Shown here one piece after another: positions 18,398 through 28,070 of a stretch of DNA of 64,000 nucleotides. The notes beneath the pieces were generated by a model. The model saw only the letters and a program-made list of their open reading frames with translations. It did no database searches and was not told where the DNA came from. This DNA comes from Prauserella shujinwangii (GTDB lineage: Bacteria > Actinomycetota > Actinomycetes > Mycobacteriales > Pseudonocardiaceae). Within the stretch, counting starts at the first letter, position 1, and every line of letters begins with the position of its first letter. Position numbers and translations under genes: made by a program. The stretch lies in the NCBI RefSeq assembly GCF_003001955.1, contig NZ_PVNH01000002.1, positions 620,001 to 684,000 on the forward strand, given 5' to 3'.

Positions 18398-19327
18398 GTG
18401 TTCACGATCGGGGAACTGTCCCGCCGGACCGGCCTGCCGGTCAAGACGATCCGGTTCTACTCCGACGAGGGCCTCCTGCCGCCCACCGACCGCACCCACG
18501 CCGGGTACCGGCTCTACGACGCGCACGCGCTGGCCCGGCTGGAGCTGGTGCGCACCCTGCGTGAGCTCGGTGTGGGACTGGCCGACATCGAGCGGGTGCT
18601 GGCGGAGGCGACCACCGTCGCCGAGCTGGCCGAGAGGCACGTGACGGTGCTCGACGAGCAGATCCGCGTGCTCCGGCTGCGGCGGAGCGTCCTGCGGGCG
18701 GTCGCGAAACGGAAATCCGAGCTGGACGAGGTGAAGTTGATGAACAGGCTGGCTTCCATGCCCGACGAGGAGCGCAAGCGGCTCGTCGACGAGTTCTGGG
18801 ACGAGGTGAGCGCGGGGCTCGACGTCGACTCCGAGTTCTACGGGTGGATGCGGTCCACGAAGCCGGAGCTGCCCGACGACCCGACACCGGAGCAGGTGGA
18901 GGCGTGGGTCGAGTTCGCGGAGCTGGTGCGGGATCCCGATTTCCGGCGGCTGATCCGCGGGATGGGCGAGCAGCACGAACGGCGCAGGAGCGAGGGAGAG
19001 GAGTTCGCGGCACCCACGCTCGACCAGCGCGAGACGTGGGCGGACTGGAGCGAGCGGGCGCAGGCCGCGATGGACGCCGGGCTGGCCCCGGACTCGGCGG
19101 AGGGCCGCGCGCTCGCCGACGACGTCGCCCGCGCCTCGCTCGGGCCGGGTGAGTCGGACGGCGCCGAGTTCCGGGCCACGCTCGCCGAGCGCATCGCGAG
19201 CGGCAACGACCGGCGAGCCGAGCGGTACTGGCAGCTGCTGGCCGTGATCAACGGCTGGCCCACGGTCCCCAGCCGCCACGACGCCGTCGAATGGCTCGTC
19301 GCCGCCCTGCGCACCTCCCGGCCCTGA
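18398..19327 (+). CDS. MerR-family transcriptional regulator
   Basis: 309 residues. The winged HTH is at the N-terminus (FTIGELSRRTGLPVKTIRFYSDEGLL, then AGYRLYD), followed by the dimerisation helix and a C-terminal domain of about 190 residues with no motif I recognise. MerR proteins twist promoters with long spacers into an active form when they bind their ligand. GTG at 18398 is chosen: GAGGGGG lies 7 bases upstream and the predicted transcription start is downstream of the earlier ATG (18368). The dyad in its own promoter suggests autoregulation. The ligand is unknown; it could also control the L11-paralog promoter, which has the same operator core. Confidence 0.85.
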   Translation: MFTIGELSRRTGLPVKTIRFYSDEGLLPPTDRTHAGYRLYDAHALARLELVRTLRELGVGLADIERVLAEATTVAELAERHVTVLDEQIRVLRLRRSVLRAVAKRKSELDEVKLMNRLASMPDEERKRLVDEFWDEVSAGLDVDSEFYGWMRSTKPELPDDPTPEQVEAWVEFAELVRDPDFRRLIRGMGEQHERRRSEGEEFAAPTLDQRETWADWSERAQAAMDAGLAPDSAEGRALADDVARASLGPGESDGAEFRATLAERIASGNDRRAERYWQLLAVINGWPTVPSRHDAVEWLVAALRTSRP

Positions 19328-19341
19328 CCCCGCCACCGGGT

Positions 19342-19390
19342 GAGCAAGGGAGCTTTACTCCCGTCTAGCGGTAGTAAAGCTCCCTTGCTC
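19342..19390. terminator. 18-bp perfect hairpin between convergent MerR gene and folK
   Basis: Arms 19342-19359 and 19373-19390 are perfectly complementary over 18 bp, with a 13-base loop. It ends 70 bp from the folK stop and begins 15 bp after the MerR-gene stop, so it is placed as a bidirectional terminator. It lacks a U-run. Confidence 0.65.
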
Positions 19391-19459
19391 CGCATCAGTG
19401 GGGCGGGTGGGGCTGGTGGGGTGCGTGGGGTGACCGGCGGCGGTGGGGGCGGGCGGTGC

Positions 19460-19951
19460 TCAGAGGGTGAGGTCGGGGCGGCGGCGGACGGCCGCGCGGT
19501 CGGCCTCCGGCAGCGCGGCCAGCAGGTCGGCCGCCCGGCCACGGCCGGGAACCTCGGCGGCCGGGTCGATCTCCAGCCACGGCACGAGCACGGTCGCCCG
19601 GTCCGGGGTACCCGGGTGCGGCAGCAGCAGTTCCGGGTCGTCCGAGCGGACCCCGTCCACGGTGACCACGTCGACGTCCAGGGTGCGCGGACCCCAGCGC
19701 CGCTCCCGCACGCGTTCCGCCCGCCGCTCCAGTTCCCGCGCGGTGCGCAGCCACGCCCAGTGGTCGCGGTCCGGATCGGCCACGACGCACACGGCGTTGA
19801 GGAAGTCGGGCTGGTCGGTGACGCCCCACGGCTCGGTCTCGTACACGCTCGACACCGCCACCAGCACGTCCCGCAGCCCGTCGACGGCGAGCCGGAGGTA
19901 GCCCAGCCGGTCGCCGAGGTTGGCACCGAGGGACAGGACGGCCCTGCTCAT
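19460..19951 (-). CDS. folK: 2-amino-4-hydroxy-6-hydroxymethyldihydropteridine pyrophosphokinase
   Basis: 163 residues, typical HPPK length. Motifs include [10 protein letters not shown] near the start, the pterin-binding YETEPWG and PDFLN, and [12 protein letters not shown] with the two magnesium-binding aspartates, then [16 protein letters not shown]. It transfers pyrophosphate from ATP to hydroxymethyl-dihydropterin, the substrate for FolP. The ATG overlaps the folB stop as ATGA. It is last in the ftsH-folE-folP-folB-folK order. Confidence 0.95.
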   Translation of the reverse strand: MSRAVLSLGANLGDRLGYLRLAVDGLRDVLVAVSSVYETEPWGVTDQPDFLNAVCVVADPDRDHWAWLRTARELERRAERVRERRWGPRTLDVDVVTVDGVRSDDPELLLPHPGTPDRATVLVPWLEIDPAAEVPGRGRAADLLAALPEADRAAVRRRPDLTL

Positions 19952-20307
19952 CGCTGCCTGCGGATGGTCACGGCCACGTCGTCGAACGTCAGCGGGATCG
20001 GCGCGGCCGGCTTGTGCACGGTCACCTCGACCGCACGCAGCCGCTCGTCCCGCAGCACCTCGTCGGCGATGCGGCCCGCCACGCTCTCGATCAGGTCGTA
20101 CGGGTCGCCGCCCACGATGCCGGCCACGAGCTGGGCGAGCTCGCCGTAGTGCAGCGTGTCGGCGAGGTCGTCGGACGCCGCGGCAGGCGCCAGGTCCAGC
20201 CAGGCGGTGACGTCGACGACGAACTCCTGCCCTTCGCGCTTCTCGTGCTCGAAGACGCCGTGCCGCCCACGCACGCGCAGACCGGTCAGCGTGATCCGGT
20301 CGGTCAT
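19948..20307 (-). CDS. folB: Dihydroneopterin aldolase
   Basis: 119 residues, the standard single-domain length. It shows [23 protein letters not shown] at the N-terminus, YGELAQLV in the middle and the C-terminal [10 protein letters not shown], whose lysine is catalytic in the family. It splits dihydroneopterin to the hydroxymethyl pterin used by FolK. ATGA overlaps exist on both sides, with folP upstream and folK downstream, so the genes are translated in tight coupling. Confidence 0.94.
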   Translation of the reverse strand: MTDRITLTGLRVRGRHGVFEHEKREGQEFVVDVTAWLDLAPAAASDDLADTLHYGELAQLVAGIVGGDPYDLIESVAGRIADEVLRDERLRAVEVTVHKPAAPIPLTFDDVAVTIRRQR

Positions 20308-21158
20308 TCCGGGGACCCCCGCCGCCACGCGGCGGCGACGAGCACCGCGTCGAGCGAAGCGCCGACCTCGTGCACCCGGACACCCCACGCGCCGGAGAAC
20401 GCCGCGAGCGTCGAGATCGCCGCGGTCGCCACCTCGCGCCCCGCGGGCGGGCGGGGATCGCCCTCGGCGTCGGCGAGCAGCCTGCCGAGGAACCGCTTAC
20501 GGGACGCCCCGACGAGCACCGGGAAGCCGAGGTCGAGCAGGCTGCCGAGACCGTGCAGCAGCGCCCAGTCGTGCGGGGCGTGCTTGGCGAAACCCAGCCC
20601 CGGGTCGAGCACGATGGCGTCCGCGGACACACCCGCGCCGAGCGCGGCATCCACCCGCGCGGTGAGCTCCTGGCGCACCTCGTACACCACGTCGTCGTAG
20701 GTGGCCAGCGCGTTCATGTCCTTCGAGTGCCCGCGCCAGTGCATGAGGATCCACGGCACCCCGGCTTCGGCGACCACCTTGGCCATGTCCGCGTCGGCCA
20801 GACCGCCGGACACGTCGTTGATGATCCGCGCGCCCGCGTCGACGGCGGCGGCCGCCACGGCCGCCCTCGTGGTGTCGACGGACAACCGCAGCCCGTCCGC
20901 GGCGAGCTCCCGGATCACCGGCAGCACGCGGGACTTCTCGGTGTCGGCGTCGACCCGGCCGGCACCAGGCCGCGTGGACTCGCCACCGACGTCGATGACG
21001 TCAGCGCCGCGCCGCCACATCGCGTGCGCGTGTGCCAAAGCGTCGTCGCGGCTGAGGTAGCGGCCGCCGTCGGAGAACGAGTCGGGCGTCACGTTGAGCA
21101 CGCCCATCACCACGCACCGGCCCGGATCGGGCAGGTTCGGGTGGACGGGCCGCGTCAC
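20304..21158 (-). CDS. folP: Dihydropteroate synthase
   Basis: 284 residues. Signature 1 is [15 protein letters not shown], signature 2 is [11 protein letters not shown], and the SRKRFLG segment near the C-terminus binds phosphate. It joins p-aminobenzoate to the pterin pyrophosphate and is the sulfonamide target. The GTG start overlaps the folE stop as GTGA; an upstream extension in the same frame only reads the folE sequence and is rejected. Its stop overlaps the folB ATG. Confidence 0.95.
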   Translation of the reverse strand: MTRPVHPNLPDPGRCVVMGVLNVTPDSFSDGGRYLSRDDALAHAHAMWRRGADVIDVGGESTRPGAGRVDADTEKSRVLPVIRELAADGLRLSVDTTRAAVAAAAVDAGARIINDVSGGLADADMAKVVAEAGVPWILMHWRGHSKDMNALATYDDVVYEVRQELTARVDAALGAGVSADAIVLDPGLGFAKHAPHDWALLHGLGSLLDLGFPVLVGASRKRFLGRLLADAEGDPRPPAGREVATAAISTLAAFSGAWGVRVHEVGASLDAVLVAAAWRRGSPE

Positions 21159-22294
21159 CGGCGGCCCTTGATCAGGTCCAGCGCCTCCGCCCGCGACGAG
21201 GCCGAGGACTGCAGCAGCCCCCGGACGGCGGACGTGGTGGTGCGGGCGCCCGGCTTGCGCACGCCGCGCATCGCCATGCACAGGTGCTCGGCCTCGATGA
21301 CGACGATGACGCCCCGCGGCCGGAGCCTGCGGTCGATCGCGTCGGCGATCTGGGAGGTGAGCCGTTCCTGCACCTGCGGGCGCTTGGCGTAGAGGTCGAC
21401 CAGCCTGGCCAGCTTCGACAGGCCCGTCACCTTGCCCTGCGCGTTGGGGATGTACCCGACGTGGGCGACCCCGTGGAACGGCACCAGGTGGTGCTCACAG
21501 TTGTGCGTCAGGTGCCCGGCCACGAGAAACGTCGGATGCGGCGCACATGTGAAGCTGTAGACCGTGTAGGGCGTCGTCCCGGTCGCGGAAACCGGCCGCA
21601 CCGACTCCACCGCGACATACTCCGACTCGATCAGATCGGTGGCGTAGTCGTCCTGCGGGAAACCGTGCCGAACGTGCCAGCTCAGCGCGTCGGCCTTCGA
21701 CAACGCTCCTGAGTGGAGAGCACGCGGAGAGCCACCGGAGACGCCGACGAGCTGCCTGGCTCGTTCGCCCAAGGCGTGCGTCCACTCGATGTGGGTGCCG
21801 GCGACATCCCTGGCTTCCATCCAGCCGTGCGGGGTCGCGAGGGGATGATCCGGAGTGACGACGAACGTCCCGCCCGCGGTGGTGACCTCGACGAGTTCGC
21901 GAGTCCGATGCGAGCTGACCCCGACCACGGTCGTCTGTTCGACGTTGCCGTTGGCGAGCGTCCACAGTCGGTCACCGACGGCGACGTCCCGCGCCCGCTT
22001 GCGACCGTCCACCGCGTTCACCGTCTGCTCGCTCGGGACGCAGGTGCTGTACATCGGGATGTCGGTGACCAGGACCAGCTCTTCGTGACTCTCGTCGAAG
22101 GTGCGGTCGAGCACCCGGTCCGGCTCGCTGTAGAGGCCGGCGAACAGCTCGCGGTAGGCACGCGCCACGCGGGCGGGGGTCTCCCGCAGACCCTCGCGAT
22201 CCGGATCCTCTCCGCACGCGAGCAGGAGCTCCCGCACCGCGTTCTCGGCGCGCGACTGATCGAACACAGGGCCTCCGGCTCGAGGCGGGTTCAC
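21155..22294 (-). CDS. folE: GTP cyclohydrolase I precursor interrupted by an intein
   Basis: A 379-residue precursor: N-extein residues 1-84 ([15 protein letters not shown] ... [11 protein letters not shown]), intein 85-265, C-extein from C266 ([18 protein letters not shown] ... ) to the end. The joined exteins give about 198 residues, the normal FolE length. The enzyme opens GTP to 7,8-dihydroneopterin triphosphate, the first folate step. The junction restores CEHH, where the cysteine and a histidine bind the catalytic zinc, so activity should require splicing. I start at GTG 22294; a second GTG at 22267 has a better GGAGG site and is a real alternative. It follows ftsH by 34 bp and overlaps folP. 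Confidence 0.93.
   Translation of the reverse strand: MNPPRAGGPVFDQSRAENAVRELLLACGEDPDREGLRETPARVARAYRELFAGLYSEPDRVLDRTFDESHEELVLVTDIPMYSTCVPSEQTVNAVDGRKRARDVAVGDRLWTLANGNVEQTTVVGVSSHRTRELVEVTTAGGTFVVTPDHPLATPHGWMEARDVAGTHIEWTHALGERARQLVGVSGGSPRALHSGALSKADALSWHVRHGFPQDDYATDLIESEYVAVESVRPVSATGTTPYTVYSFTCAPHPTFLVAGHLTHNCEHHLVPFHGVAHVGYIPNAQGKVTGLSKLARLVDLYAKRPQVQERLTSQIADAIDRRLRPRGVIVVIEAEHLCMAMRGVRKPGARTTTSAVRGLLQSSASSRAEALDLIKGRR
21500..22042 (-). other. Mini-intein in FolE (181 residues, no homing endonuclease)
   Basis: Intein features are seen in order: Cys1 of CVPSEQTV (block A), [11 protein letters not shown] with the block B TxxH at about 63-66, then after a linker of roughly 70 residues without LAGLIDADG motifs, block F ([18 protein letters not shown]) and block G ending HLTHN with penultimate His180 and terminal Asn181. 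The +1 residue is Cys. All residues needed for class 1 splicing are present. The insertion point splits MYST/CEHH, the zinc-binding site. Confidence 0.93.
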
Positions 22295-22328
22295 ATCCTC
22301 GAAAACCCCGTGGCCGTCGACCGCGAAG

Positions 22329-24824
22329 TCACTGCTGATGTTGACCGTCCTGATCGTCCGGGTGCTGGCGTTGCCCCTCCTCAGGCCTGCCACCGTACTG
22401 CCCCTGCGGCCCCTGGCCCTGAGCGGGGTCGGAGAACCACTGGTGCTCCTGCCCCTGCCGCTGGCCCTGCGGACCCTGCTGGACGGGTGGCGGAGCCTGC
22501 GGGCCCTGCCGCCACGGCTGGCTCGGCCGGTTGCCGGGCGTGGTCGCCGGGGTCCAGCCGGGCGGGGCGCCGTAGTTCGGCGGGCCGCTCTGGCCGCCGG
22601 ACGGGGACGGATAGCCACCGCCCTGCTGACCGCCGGCGTACGGCGGGGGCCACGAGCCCTGGCCACCACCCTGCTGGCCACCGTTGTTCCGCCGGTTGCC
22701 GTTGGGGTTGCCGCTGCTGGGCGGCGGCGCGTACGGGTTGGGCGGTGGCTCCGGCTGGCTGCGTGGCGGTCCGCCGGGGACGTCGTGGGCGCCCGGAGCG
22801 GTGCCGACCGGCGTCGGTTCCGGCTGGCGCTCCTCCTCCCGCCGGTCACGCTCCGGCTCCTCCGGCTCGGGGGGCCAAGGCTCGCCGCGTTCCATGGCGA
22901 GCTCGGCCGGCGTCTTGATCGGCGGTTTGTCCGAGGGCAGCCGCTCGCCGAACTCGTTGAACGCCGTGATCCGCGGGCGCTTCTCCACCGCCGCGAAGAT
23001 CCGCTCCAGGTCGCGCCGCTGCAGGGTCTCCTTCTCCAGCAGCTCCACGACCAGGTCGTCGAGCACGTCCCGGTAGGTGTTGAGCACCTCCCACGCCTCG
23101 GTGTGCGCGGTCTCGATGAGCTTGCGGACCTCCTCGTCGATCTCGTGCGCGACCTCGAGGGAGTAGTCCGGCTGCCTGCCCGCCGACCGGCCGAGGAACG
23201 GATCACCCTGCTCCTGGCCGTACTTCACGGCGCCGAGCCGCGGGCTCATGCCGTACTCGGTGACCATCGACCTGGCGATCTTGGTCGCCTGCTCGATGTC
23301 GGAGACGGCACCCGTGGTGGGCTCGTGGAAGACGAGCTCCTCGGCGGTGCGTCCGCCCATCGCGAACACGAGCCTGCCGATCATCTCCGACCGGGTCATC
23401 AGCTCCTTGTCGTCCTCGGGCACAAGCAAGGCATGCCCCCCGGTGCGCCCGCGAGGGAGGATCGTCAGCTTGTACACCGGTTCGATGTCCGGCATGGCCC
23501 ACGCGGCGAGCGCGTGCCCGCCCTCGTGATAGGCCGTGATCTTCTTCTCCTTCTCGGAGATGATCCGGCTCTTGCGCGCGGGACCCCCGATCACGCGGTC
23601 GACCGACTCCTCCAACGCGGAGTCGGTGATCACGTGCCCGTTCGTGCGGGCGGTGAGCAACGCGGCCTCGTTGATGACGTTCGCCAGGTCCGCACCGGAC
23701 ATGCCGACCGTGCGCTTCGCGAGCGCCTCCAGGTCGGCGTTCTCCGCGATCGGCTTGCCCTTCGAGTGCACCTCGAGGATCGCGCGCCTGCCCCGCAGGT
23801 CGGGCGCGGACACCGGGATCTGCCGGTCGAACCGGCCGGGCCGCAGCAGTGCCGGGTCGAGGATGTCGGGCCGGTTGGTGGCGGCGATCAGGATGATGCC
23901 GCCGCGCGAGTCGAAGCCGTCCATCTCGACGAGCAGCTGGTTCAGGGTCTGCTCGCGCTCGTCGTGACCACCGCCGAGGCCGGCGCCGCGCTGGCGGCCG
24001 ACCGCGTCGATCTCGTCGACGAAGATGATGCACGGTGCGTTCTGCTTCGCCTGCTCGAACAGGTCCCGCACCCGGGACGCGCCGACACCGACGAACATCT
24101 CGACGAAGTCGGAGCCGGAGATGGTGTAGAACGGCACCCCCGCCTCACCGGCGACGGCGCGCGCGAGCAGTGTCTTACCGGTACCCGGCGGGCCGTAGAG
24201 CAGCACACCCTTCGGGATCTTCGCGCCGAGCGCCTGGTAGCGCGCCGGGTTCTGCAGGAAGTCCTTGATCTCGTGCAGCTCCTCGACCGCCTCGTCGGCA
24301 CCCGCCACGTCACCGAACGTGGTCTTCGGCATGTCCTTGTTCAGCTGCTTGGCCTTGGACTTGCCGAAGTTGAGGACCCGGTTGCCGCCGCCCTGGGCGT
24401 TGTTCATCATCCACATCAGCAGCAGCAACAGGATCCCGAGCGGGATCATGTAGATCAGCAGCTGGGTGAAGAACGAGTCCTGGGTGACCGTGGTGTCGAA
24501 CTCGACCGGGTTGCCGTTGTGCTCGGCGTTGATCAGCGAGTTGTAGAGCTGGTCGGAAGCCCCCGCGGGGAACTTCGTGATGATCTGCTCGACCTGCTGG
24601 CCGTCGACGTCGATCGGGTTAGCCAGGTGGAGTTTGAGCTGCTGCTCCTTGTCCTCGAGGTTCGCCTCGGTGATGTTGCCCGAGGCGATCTGCTCGACGG
24701 CGCGCGACGTGGGTACGTGCGTGTACCCACGGTCGCTGTCGAAGATCGTGCTGAAGACGAAGTAGAGCAGCAGAACCGCGACTATCCACAGCAGTGGGTT
24801 CTTGAGCAGGCGCTTGCGGTCCAT
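22329..24824 (-). CDS. ftsH: ATP-dependent zinc metalloprotease FtsH
   Basis: 831 residues. Two transmembrane helices ([17 protein letters not shown] near the start; [19 protein letters not shown] at about 115-135) flank an extracytoplasmic region. The AAA module has Walker A GPPGTGKT (211-218) and the second region of homology [20 protein letters not shown]; the protease site is HEGGH (H433-H437). FtsH degrades membrane and some soluble proteins. About 190 C-terminal residues are a Pro/Gln/Gly-rich disordered tail, longer than in E. coli. The start at [10 protein letters not shown] fits family N-termini; an in-frame ATG 18 codons upstream is less likely. Confidence 0.94.
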   Translation of the reverse strand: MDRKRLLKNPLLWIVAVLLLYFVFSTIFDSDRGYTHVPTSRAVEQIASGNITEANLEDKEQQLKLHLANPIDVDGQQVEQIITKFPAGASDQLYNSLINAEHNGNPVEFDTTVTQDSFFTQLLIYMIPLGILLLLLMWMMNNAQGGGNRVLNFGKSKAKQLNKDMPKTTFGDVAGADEAVEELHEIKDFLQNPARYQALGAKIPKGVLLYGPPGTGKTLLARAVAGEAGVPFYTISGSDFVEMFVGVGASRVRDLFEQAKQNAPCIIFVDEIDAVGRQRGAGLGGGHDEREQTLNQLLVEMDGFDSRGGIILIAATNRPDILDPALLRPGRFDRQIPVSAPDLRGRRAILEVHSKGKPIAENADLEALAKRTVGMSGADLANVINEAALLTARTNGHVITDSALEESVDRVIGGPARKSRIISEKEKKITAYHEGGHALAAWAMPDIEPVYKLTILPRGRTGGHALLVPEDDKELMTRSEMIGRLVFAMGGRTAEELVFHEPTTGAVSDIEQATKIARSMVTEYGMSPRLGAVKYGQEQGDPFLGRSAGRQPDYSLEVAHEIDEEVRKLIETAHTEAWEVLNTYRDVLDDLVVELLEKETLQRRDLERIFAAVEKRPRITAFNEFGERLPSDKPPIKTPAELAMERGEPWPPEPEEPERDRREEERQPEPTPVGTAPGAHDVPGGPPRSQPEPPPNPYAPPPSSGNPNGNRRNNGGQQGGGQGSWPPPYAGGQQGGGYPSPSGGQSGPPNYGAPPGWTPATTPGNRPSQPWRQGPQAPPPVQQGPQGQRQGQEHQWFSDPAQGQGPQGQYGGRPEEGQRQHPDDQDGQHQQ

Positions 24825-25031
24825 TCGATCCGGCCCTGGTGGCCTCGACCCTCCCTGGCTAGGCGGTACGTGTGACATCCAGACGAGGCACAGTCACGGT
24901 GTTGACAACTGCATGCGGTACGGGGTTAGCCGTCCCACCAGGGTACCGCCCGGCCGGAAAGGGTGGCCGGGCGATCCTCACGTCGTCAACGGCCACGGGC
25001 CTGCGGATGTTCCCACCAGGGCCGCGGCGGG

Positions 25032-25820
25032 TCAGGCCGCGACCTGGGCCAGCATCTCCGCGAGCCGGGTGCGCAGCGTCTTGGCGTCGGCGGGCGAGAC
25101 GGTGACCCACTCGCTGCCGTCGGTACCGGCGCGGGAGAGGCTCAGGTAGCGGCCGGTGCCGGTGTCGAACCAGGCCAGCACCGGCGAGCGGCGCTTGCCG
25201 CCGAGGTGGTCCCTGCTGTTGGCGGCGAGCTGCCCGCCGCGCAACCGGGGCTGGGCGATCAGCTGCGCGTACGCCTGCCGAGGGTCCGCCGGCCGCTCCG
25301 ACAGCGCCGTGCGCTGCCGGGCCTTCCGTTCCGCGCCCCCGACGGTCCCGGCGCCGATGGCCGAGCGCGCGGGTGGGGTGCGCACGGCGTCCGCGAGCGG
25401 CAACGTCACCGAGGGTTCGCTGCCCCGGTCGCAGCGGGGCAGCAGGTCCACGACCGTGGAGGCGAGCCCGTCGGGGTACGTGGGCCGCAGCCAGACGCCG
25501 TCGGCGTCCTGGATCACGACGACCGCGTCGGTCCCGTCGGTGGCCGCGAGCACCGCGACCGGCTCGGCCTCGAACTCCGGGATGTGCAGTGCGTCGATGC
25601 TCAGCGTCGGCCTGGCCAGCACCTCGATCCAGCGGGCGACCGGCGTGTCCGCGAGACGGCGGGCCGCGAACTCGGTCTCCGCGCGTTGGCGCAGGGTCAG
25701 CCGCTCGGTCTCGGTGCTGCCGTGTGACCGCACCCGCAGTGGGTACGGCAGCTCTCCCACCCGAGCCGACTCCCACAGGAAGTCGAAGGCGACCGGCGTG
25801 AAGAACTCTTGCGTGGGCAC
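25032..25820 (-). CDS. EspG-family ESX secretion-associated protein (copy 1)
   Basis: 262 residues. The N-terminus FFTPVAFDFLWE and the closing block with YLSLSRAGTDGSEWVTVSP resemble the EspG family, cytoplasmic chaperones that hold PPE partners for type VII secretion. The start is GTG with GGGGAGG a few bases upstream. It is a paralog of the next gene: both share LWES at about residue 15, GELPYPL, QPRLRGGQ and a C-terminal RLxEML. Assignment is by overall resemblance, not by a catalytic motif. Confidence 0.7.
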   Translation of the reverse strand: MPTQEFFTPVAFDFLWESARVGELPYPLRVRSHGSTETERLTLRQRAETEFAARRLADTPVARWIEVLARPTLSIDALHIPEFEAEPVAVLAATDGTDAVVVIQDADGVWLRPTYPDGLASTVVDLLPRCDRGSEPSVTLPLADAVRTPPARSAIGAGTVGGAERKARQRTALSERPADPRQAYAQLIAQPRLRGGQLAANSRDHLGGKRRSPVLAWFDTGTGRYLSLSRAGTDGSEWVTVSPADAKTLRTRLAEMLAQVAA

Positions 25821-25902
25821 GATCCTCCCCTGTTGTTCGCGTGCCGCCGGGCAGCGACTACCGAAGAGTAACGTACGTCTCATCCCGGGCGGCCGCGGAC
25901 GG

Positions 25903-26694
25903 TCACAGCGGAGCGGTGGTGGCGTTCGCCGCTCCGGCGAGCATCTCGGACAGCCGGTGCCGCAGCGTGGCCGCGTCCGCGGGAGCGATCGTGATCCAGT
26001 CCCGGCCGTCCTGCCCCCGCGTCGCCTGGGTGAAGTACCGGCCGGTCTCCGTGTCGAACCAGCTCAGCACCGGCATGCGGCTCTTGCCGCCGGACCGGCT
26101 GCGGGCGTTGGCGCCGATCTGCCCGCCCCGCAGGCGCGGTTGCGCGTGCAGCCGGGCGAGGGCCTTGCGGTCCTCGTCCACACTGGCCCGGCCACCGTCG
26201 GGAGCGGGTGCCCTGCGCTGCATGAAGTCGGCCCCGGGGCCCGCGATGAGCTGTTCGAGCGGCACGGTGATGGACTTCTCGACGCCCCGGGCCACGGCGG
26301 GCAGCAGTCCCACGACAGCACTCGCGAGGCCGTCTGCGGGAACCCGGTCCAGGTGCAGGCCGCGAGCGTCCTGCACCGCCCGCACCCCGGTACCGCCGAG
26401 CGCCGCGACCACGGCGAGCACCGGGTCGCCGCCCGGCGAAGCCACGTACACCGAGTCGAGGCTCAGGTCCGGGGCGGCGAGGATCTCGAAGTGCTCCCCG
26501 ACGCGCGGATCGAGCCTGCCCGCGTCGTCGAGGACACCTCGCCGCGCCAACTCCGCGAACGTGCGCCGCCGCAGGGCGGCGCGCTCGTCCATGGTCTCGC
26601 CATGCGAGCGCGCCTCCAGCGGATAGGGCAGCTCACCTGCCCCGAACGACTCCCAGAGGAAGTCCAGCTCCAGCGGAGTGAGCAGCTCCGCCAC
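25903..26694 (-). CDS. EspG-family ESX secretion-associated protein (copy 2)
   Basis: 263 residues, same layout as the downstream paralog: LTPLELDFLWESF and GELPYPL at the start, QPRLRGGQIGANA in the middle, then SWFDTETGRYF and a C-terminal RLSEMLAG. EspG proteins bind the hydrophobic tip of PPE proteins before export. The GTG start stands 3 bp after the stop of the PPE-like gene, so the two are co-translated, as expected for a chaperone and its client. Two different EspG copies beside one PPE-like gene is notable. Confidence 0.7.
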   Translation of the reverse strand: MAELLTPLELDFLWESFGAGELPYPLEARSHGETMDERAALRRRTFAELARRGVLDDAGRLDPRVGEHFEILAAPDLSLDSVYVASPGGDPVLAVVAALGGTGVRAVQDARGLHLDRVPADGLASAVVGLLPAVARGVEKSITVPLEQLIAGPGADFMQRRAPAPDGGRASVDEDRKALARLHAQPRLRGGQIGANARSRSGGKSRMPVLSWFDTETGRYFTQATRGQDGRDWITIAPADAATLRHRLSEMLAGAANATTAPL

Positions 26695-26697
26695 CGG

Positions 26698-28050
26698 TTA
26701 CCGCTCCTCGGCGTCGTCGCCCCAGGCGCCGATCACCGGCGGTGGGGTGGCCTCGTTGGCGCCGAACGCGTCGTCCGGATCCGGCTCGATGAGGAAGGAG
26801 GCGTGCGTGTGCTCCTCCTCCTTCTGCTGGCCCGCTCCGGCGGCACCCATGCCACCCATGGGCGCGGTGGCCGGTGGCGGGGCGGCACCGGCGCCGATGG
26901 TGCCGCTGCCCGGAACCAGGCCCTGGTTCTGCGGGGCGACCGACGCGGCGCTGTTGGGCTGCATGTTGGCCGACGCGTTCGTCTCGGAGGACTGCTGCTT
27001 GGTGCTGCCACTGCGGTTGCCCTTGGCGAGCGCGCGGGCGCCAAGGGCGCCGACCGCGCCACCGACCGCCGCGCCGCCCAGCGTCGGGGCCAGCGAGCCG
27101 GAACCACCCGGGGCGGCGCCGCCCTGGGCGGCGCCCGCGGCGGAGCCGGCACCCGGACCGGCGGCCGGGCCCTGCCCCGCGGCGAGGCCCTGCCCCGCTC
27201 CCGCGGCGGGCTGGCCACCGTGCGCACCGCCCGCGAACCCGGAGGCGGAACCGTCCATCGCGCTCGACGCGTGCAGCGGAGGTGCGGAGCCGATCCCGCC
27301 GAAGTCGGGTCCGGCCAGGCTCCCCGACGGCCCGCCGAAGGCGGCGACCGTGCCCACCTGGCCCGCGTTCAGGTCCGTCCGCCCGGCGTTCGGCCGCAGC
27401 CCGAGGGACTCGGGCCCGAAGCTCGGCGTGGTGTTGTCGATCTCCGACAGCGCGGTCGTGTACGCCTCCATGTACGCGACCTGCTGTGCCTTGACCTCAC
27501 GGGCCGCGTCGAACTTCGGCTTCAGGTCCTTGACCATCGCGGCGGGACCGCCCGCGAGCATCGCGGCCGTCTCCGCGGCGGGGTCGAACTCCACCGGCTC
27601 GGGCATCTTCTTGACCTCGGCGGCGGCCGCGGCCTGCTGCGCGAGGCGGTGGCTCATGGTGTGCGCGGCCTCGGACGCCTGCGAGCCGGAGTTCGCGATC
27701 GCGACGAGCGCGCCCTGCGCGGCTCCGGCACCCTGGCCGACCCACGCGGCACCCAGCTCGGAGATCGCGTTGTAGAGGTCGTCGGCGGCCTGCTGCAGCT
27801 CCCGGCTGTGGGAGGCCCAGCCCTGCCCGGTCGCCTCGGCGCTACCGGGGTCGTTGTTCAGCGTGGCGGCGCGGTAGAGCTGCTCGCTCTCCTGCGCGGC
27901 CCAGTTCGGCCGGTCGGCGATGGCCCGGTCGTCCCCGTACAGGAAGCCGTCGGCACGGCCCCGCGCCTGGTCGACGATCTGCGCCACCTCGGAGTTGTCA
28001 CCGAGCGGCACGTTGCCCGCGCCCTGCTGCTCGGGCGTGTTCGGCTCCAT
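26698..28050 (-). CDS. PPE-like/WXG-type ESX substrate
   Basis: 450 residues. Residues about 25-190 form the helical PPE-like region (YLYGDD-type motif, WASHSRELQQAADDLYNAISELG, WVGQGAGAAQGAL). Residues about 230-400 are low-complexity Gly/Ala/Gln/Pro. The end is acidic (EPDPDDAFGANEATPPP). It has no signal peptide, consistent with type VII export as a pair with a small partner. GGGGAG lies 8 bases before the ATG. The operon order is small partner, PPE-like, EspG, EspG. It could also be a toxin-less WXG scaffold; no toxin domain was recognised. Confidence 0.65.
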   Translation of the reverse strand: MEPNTPEQQGAGNVPLGDNSEVAQIVDQARGRADGFLYGDDRAIADRPNWAAQESEQLYRAATLNNDPGSAEATGQGWASHSRELQQAADDLYNAISELGAAWVGQGAGAAQGALVAIANSGSQASEAAHTMSHRLAQQAAAAAEVKKMPEPVEFDPAAETAAMLAGGPAAMVKDLKPKFDAAREVKAQQVAYMEAYTTALSEIDNTTPSFGPESLGLRPNAGRTDLNAGQVGTVAAFGGPSGSLAGPDFGGIGSAPPLHASSAMDGSASGFAGGAHGGQPAAGAGQGLAAGQGPAAGPGAGSAAGAAQGGAAPGGSGSLAPTLGGAAVGGAVGALGARALAKGNRSGSTKQQSSETNASANMQPNSAASVAPQNQGLVPGSGTIGAGAAPPPATAPMGGMGAAGAGQQKEEEHTHASFLIEPDPDDAFGANEATPPPVIGAWGDDAEER

Positions 28051-28070
28051 GTCTCAAACTCCCCCTGGTA

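Noticed and set aside
22295-23206. N-terminal extension of FolE giving 683 residues
   Set aside because: The extension is an Arg/Ser-rich out-of-frame reading of the ftsH 3' end. FolE similarity begins at FDQSRAEN.
22338-24875. 845-residue ORF antisense to ftsH
   Set aside because: High-GC antisense frame with no domain; the minus-strand FtsH has all AAA and protease motifs.
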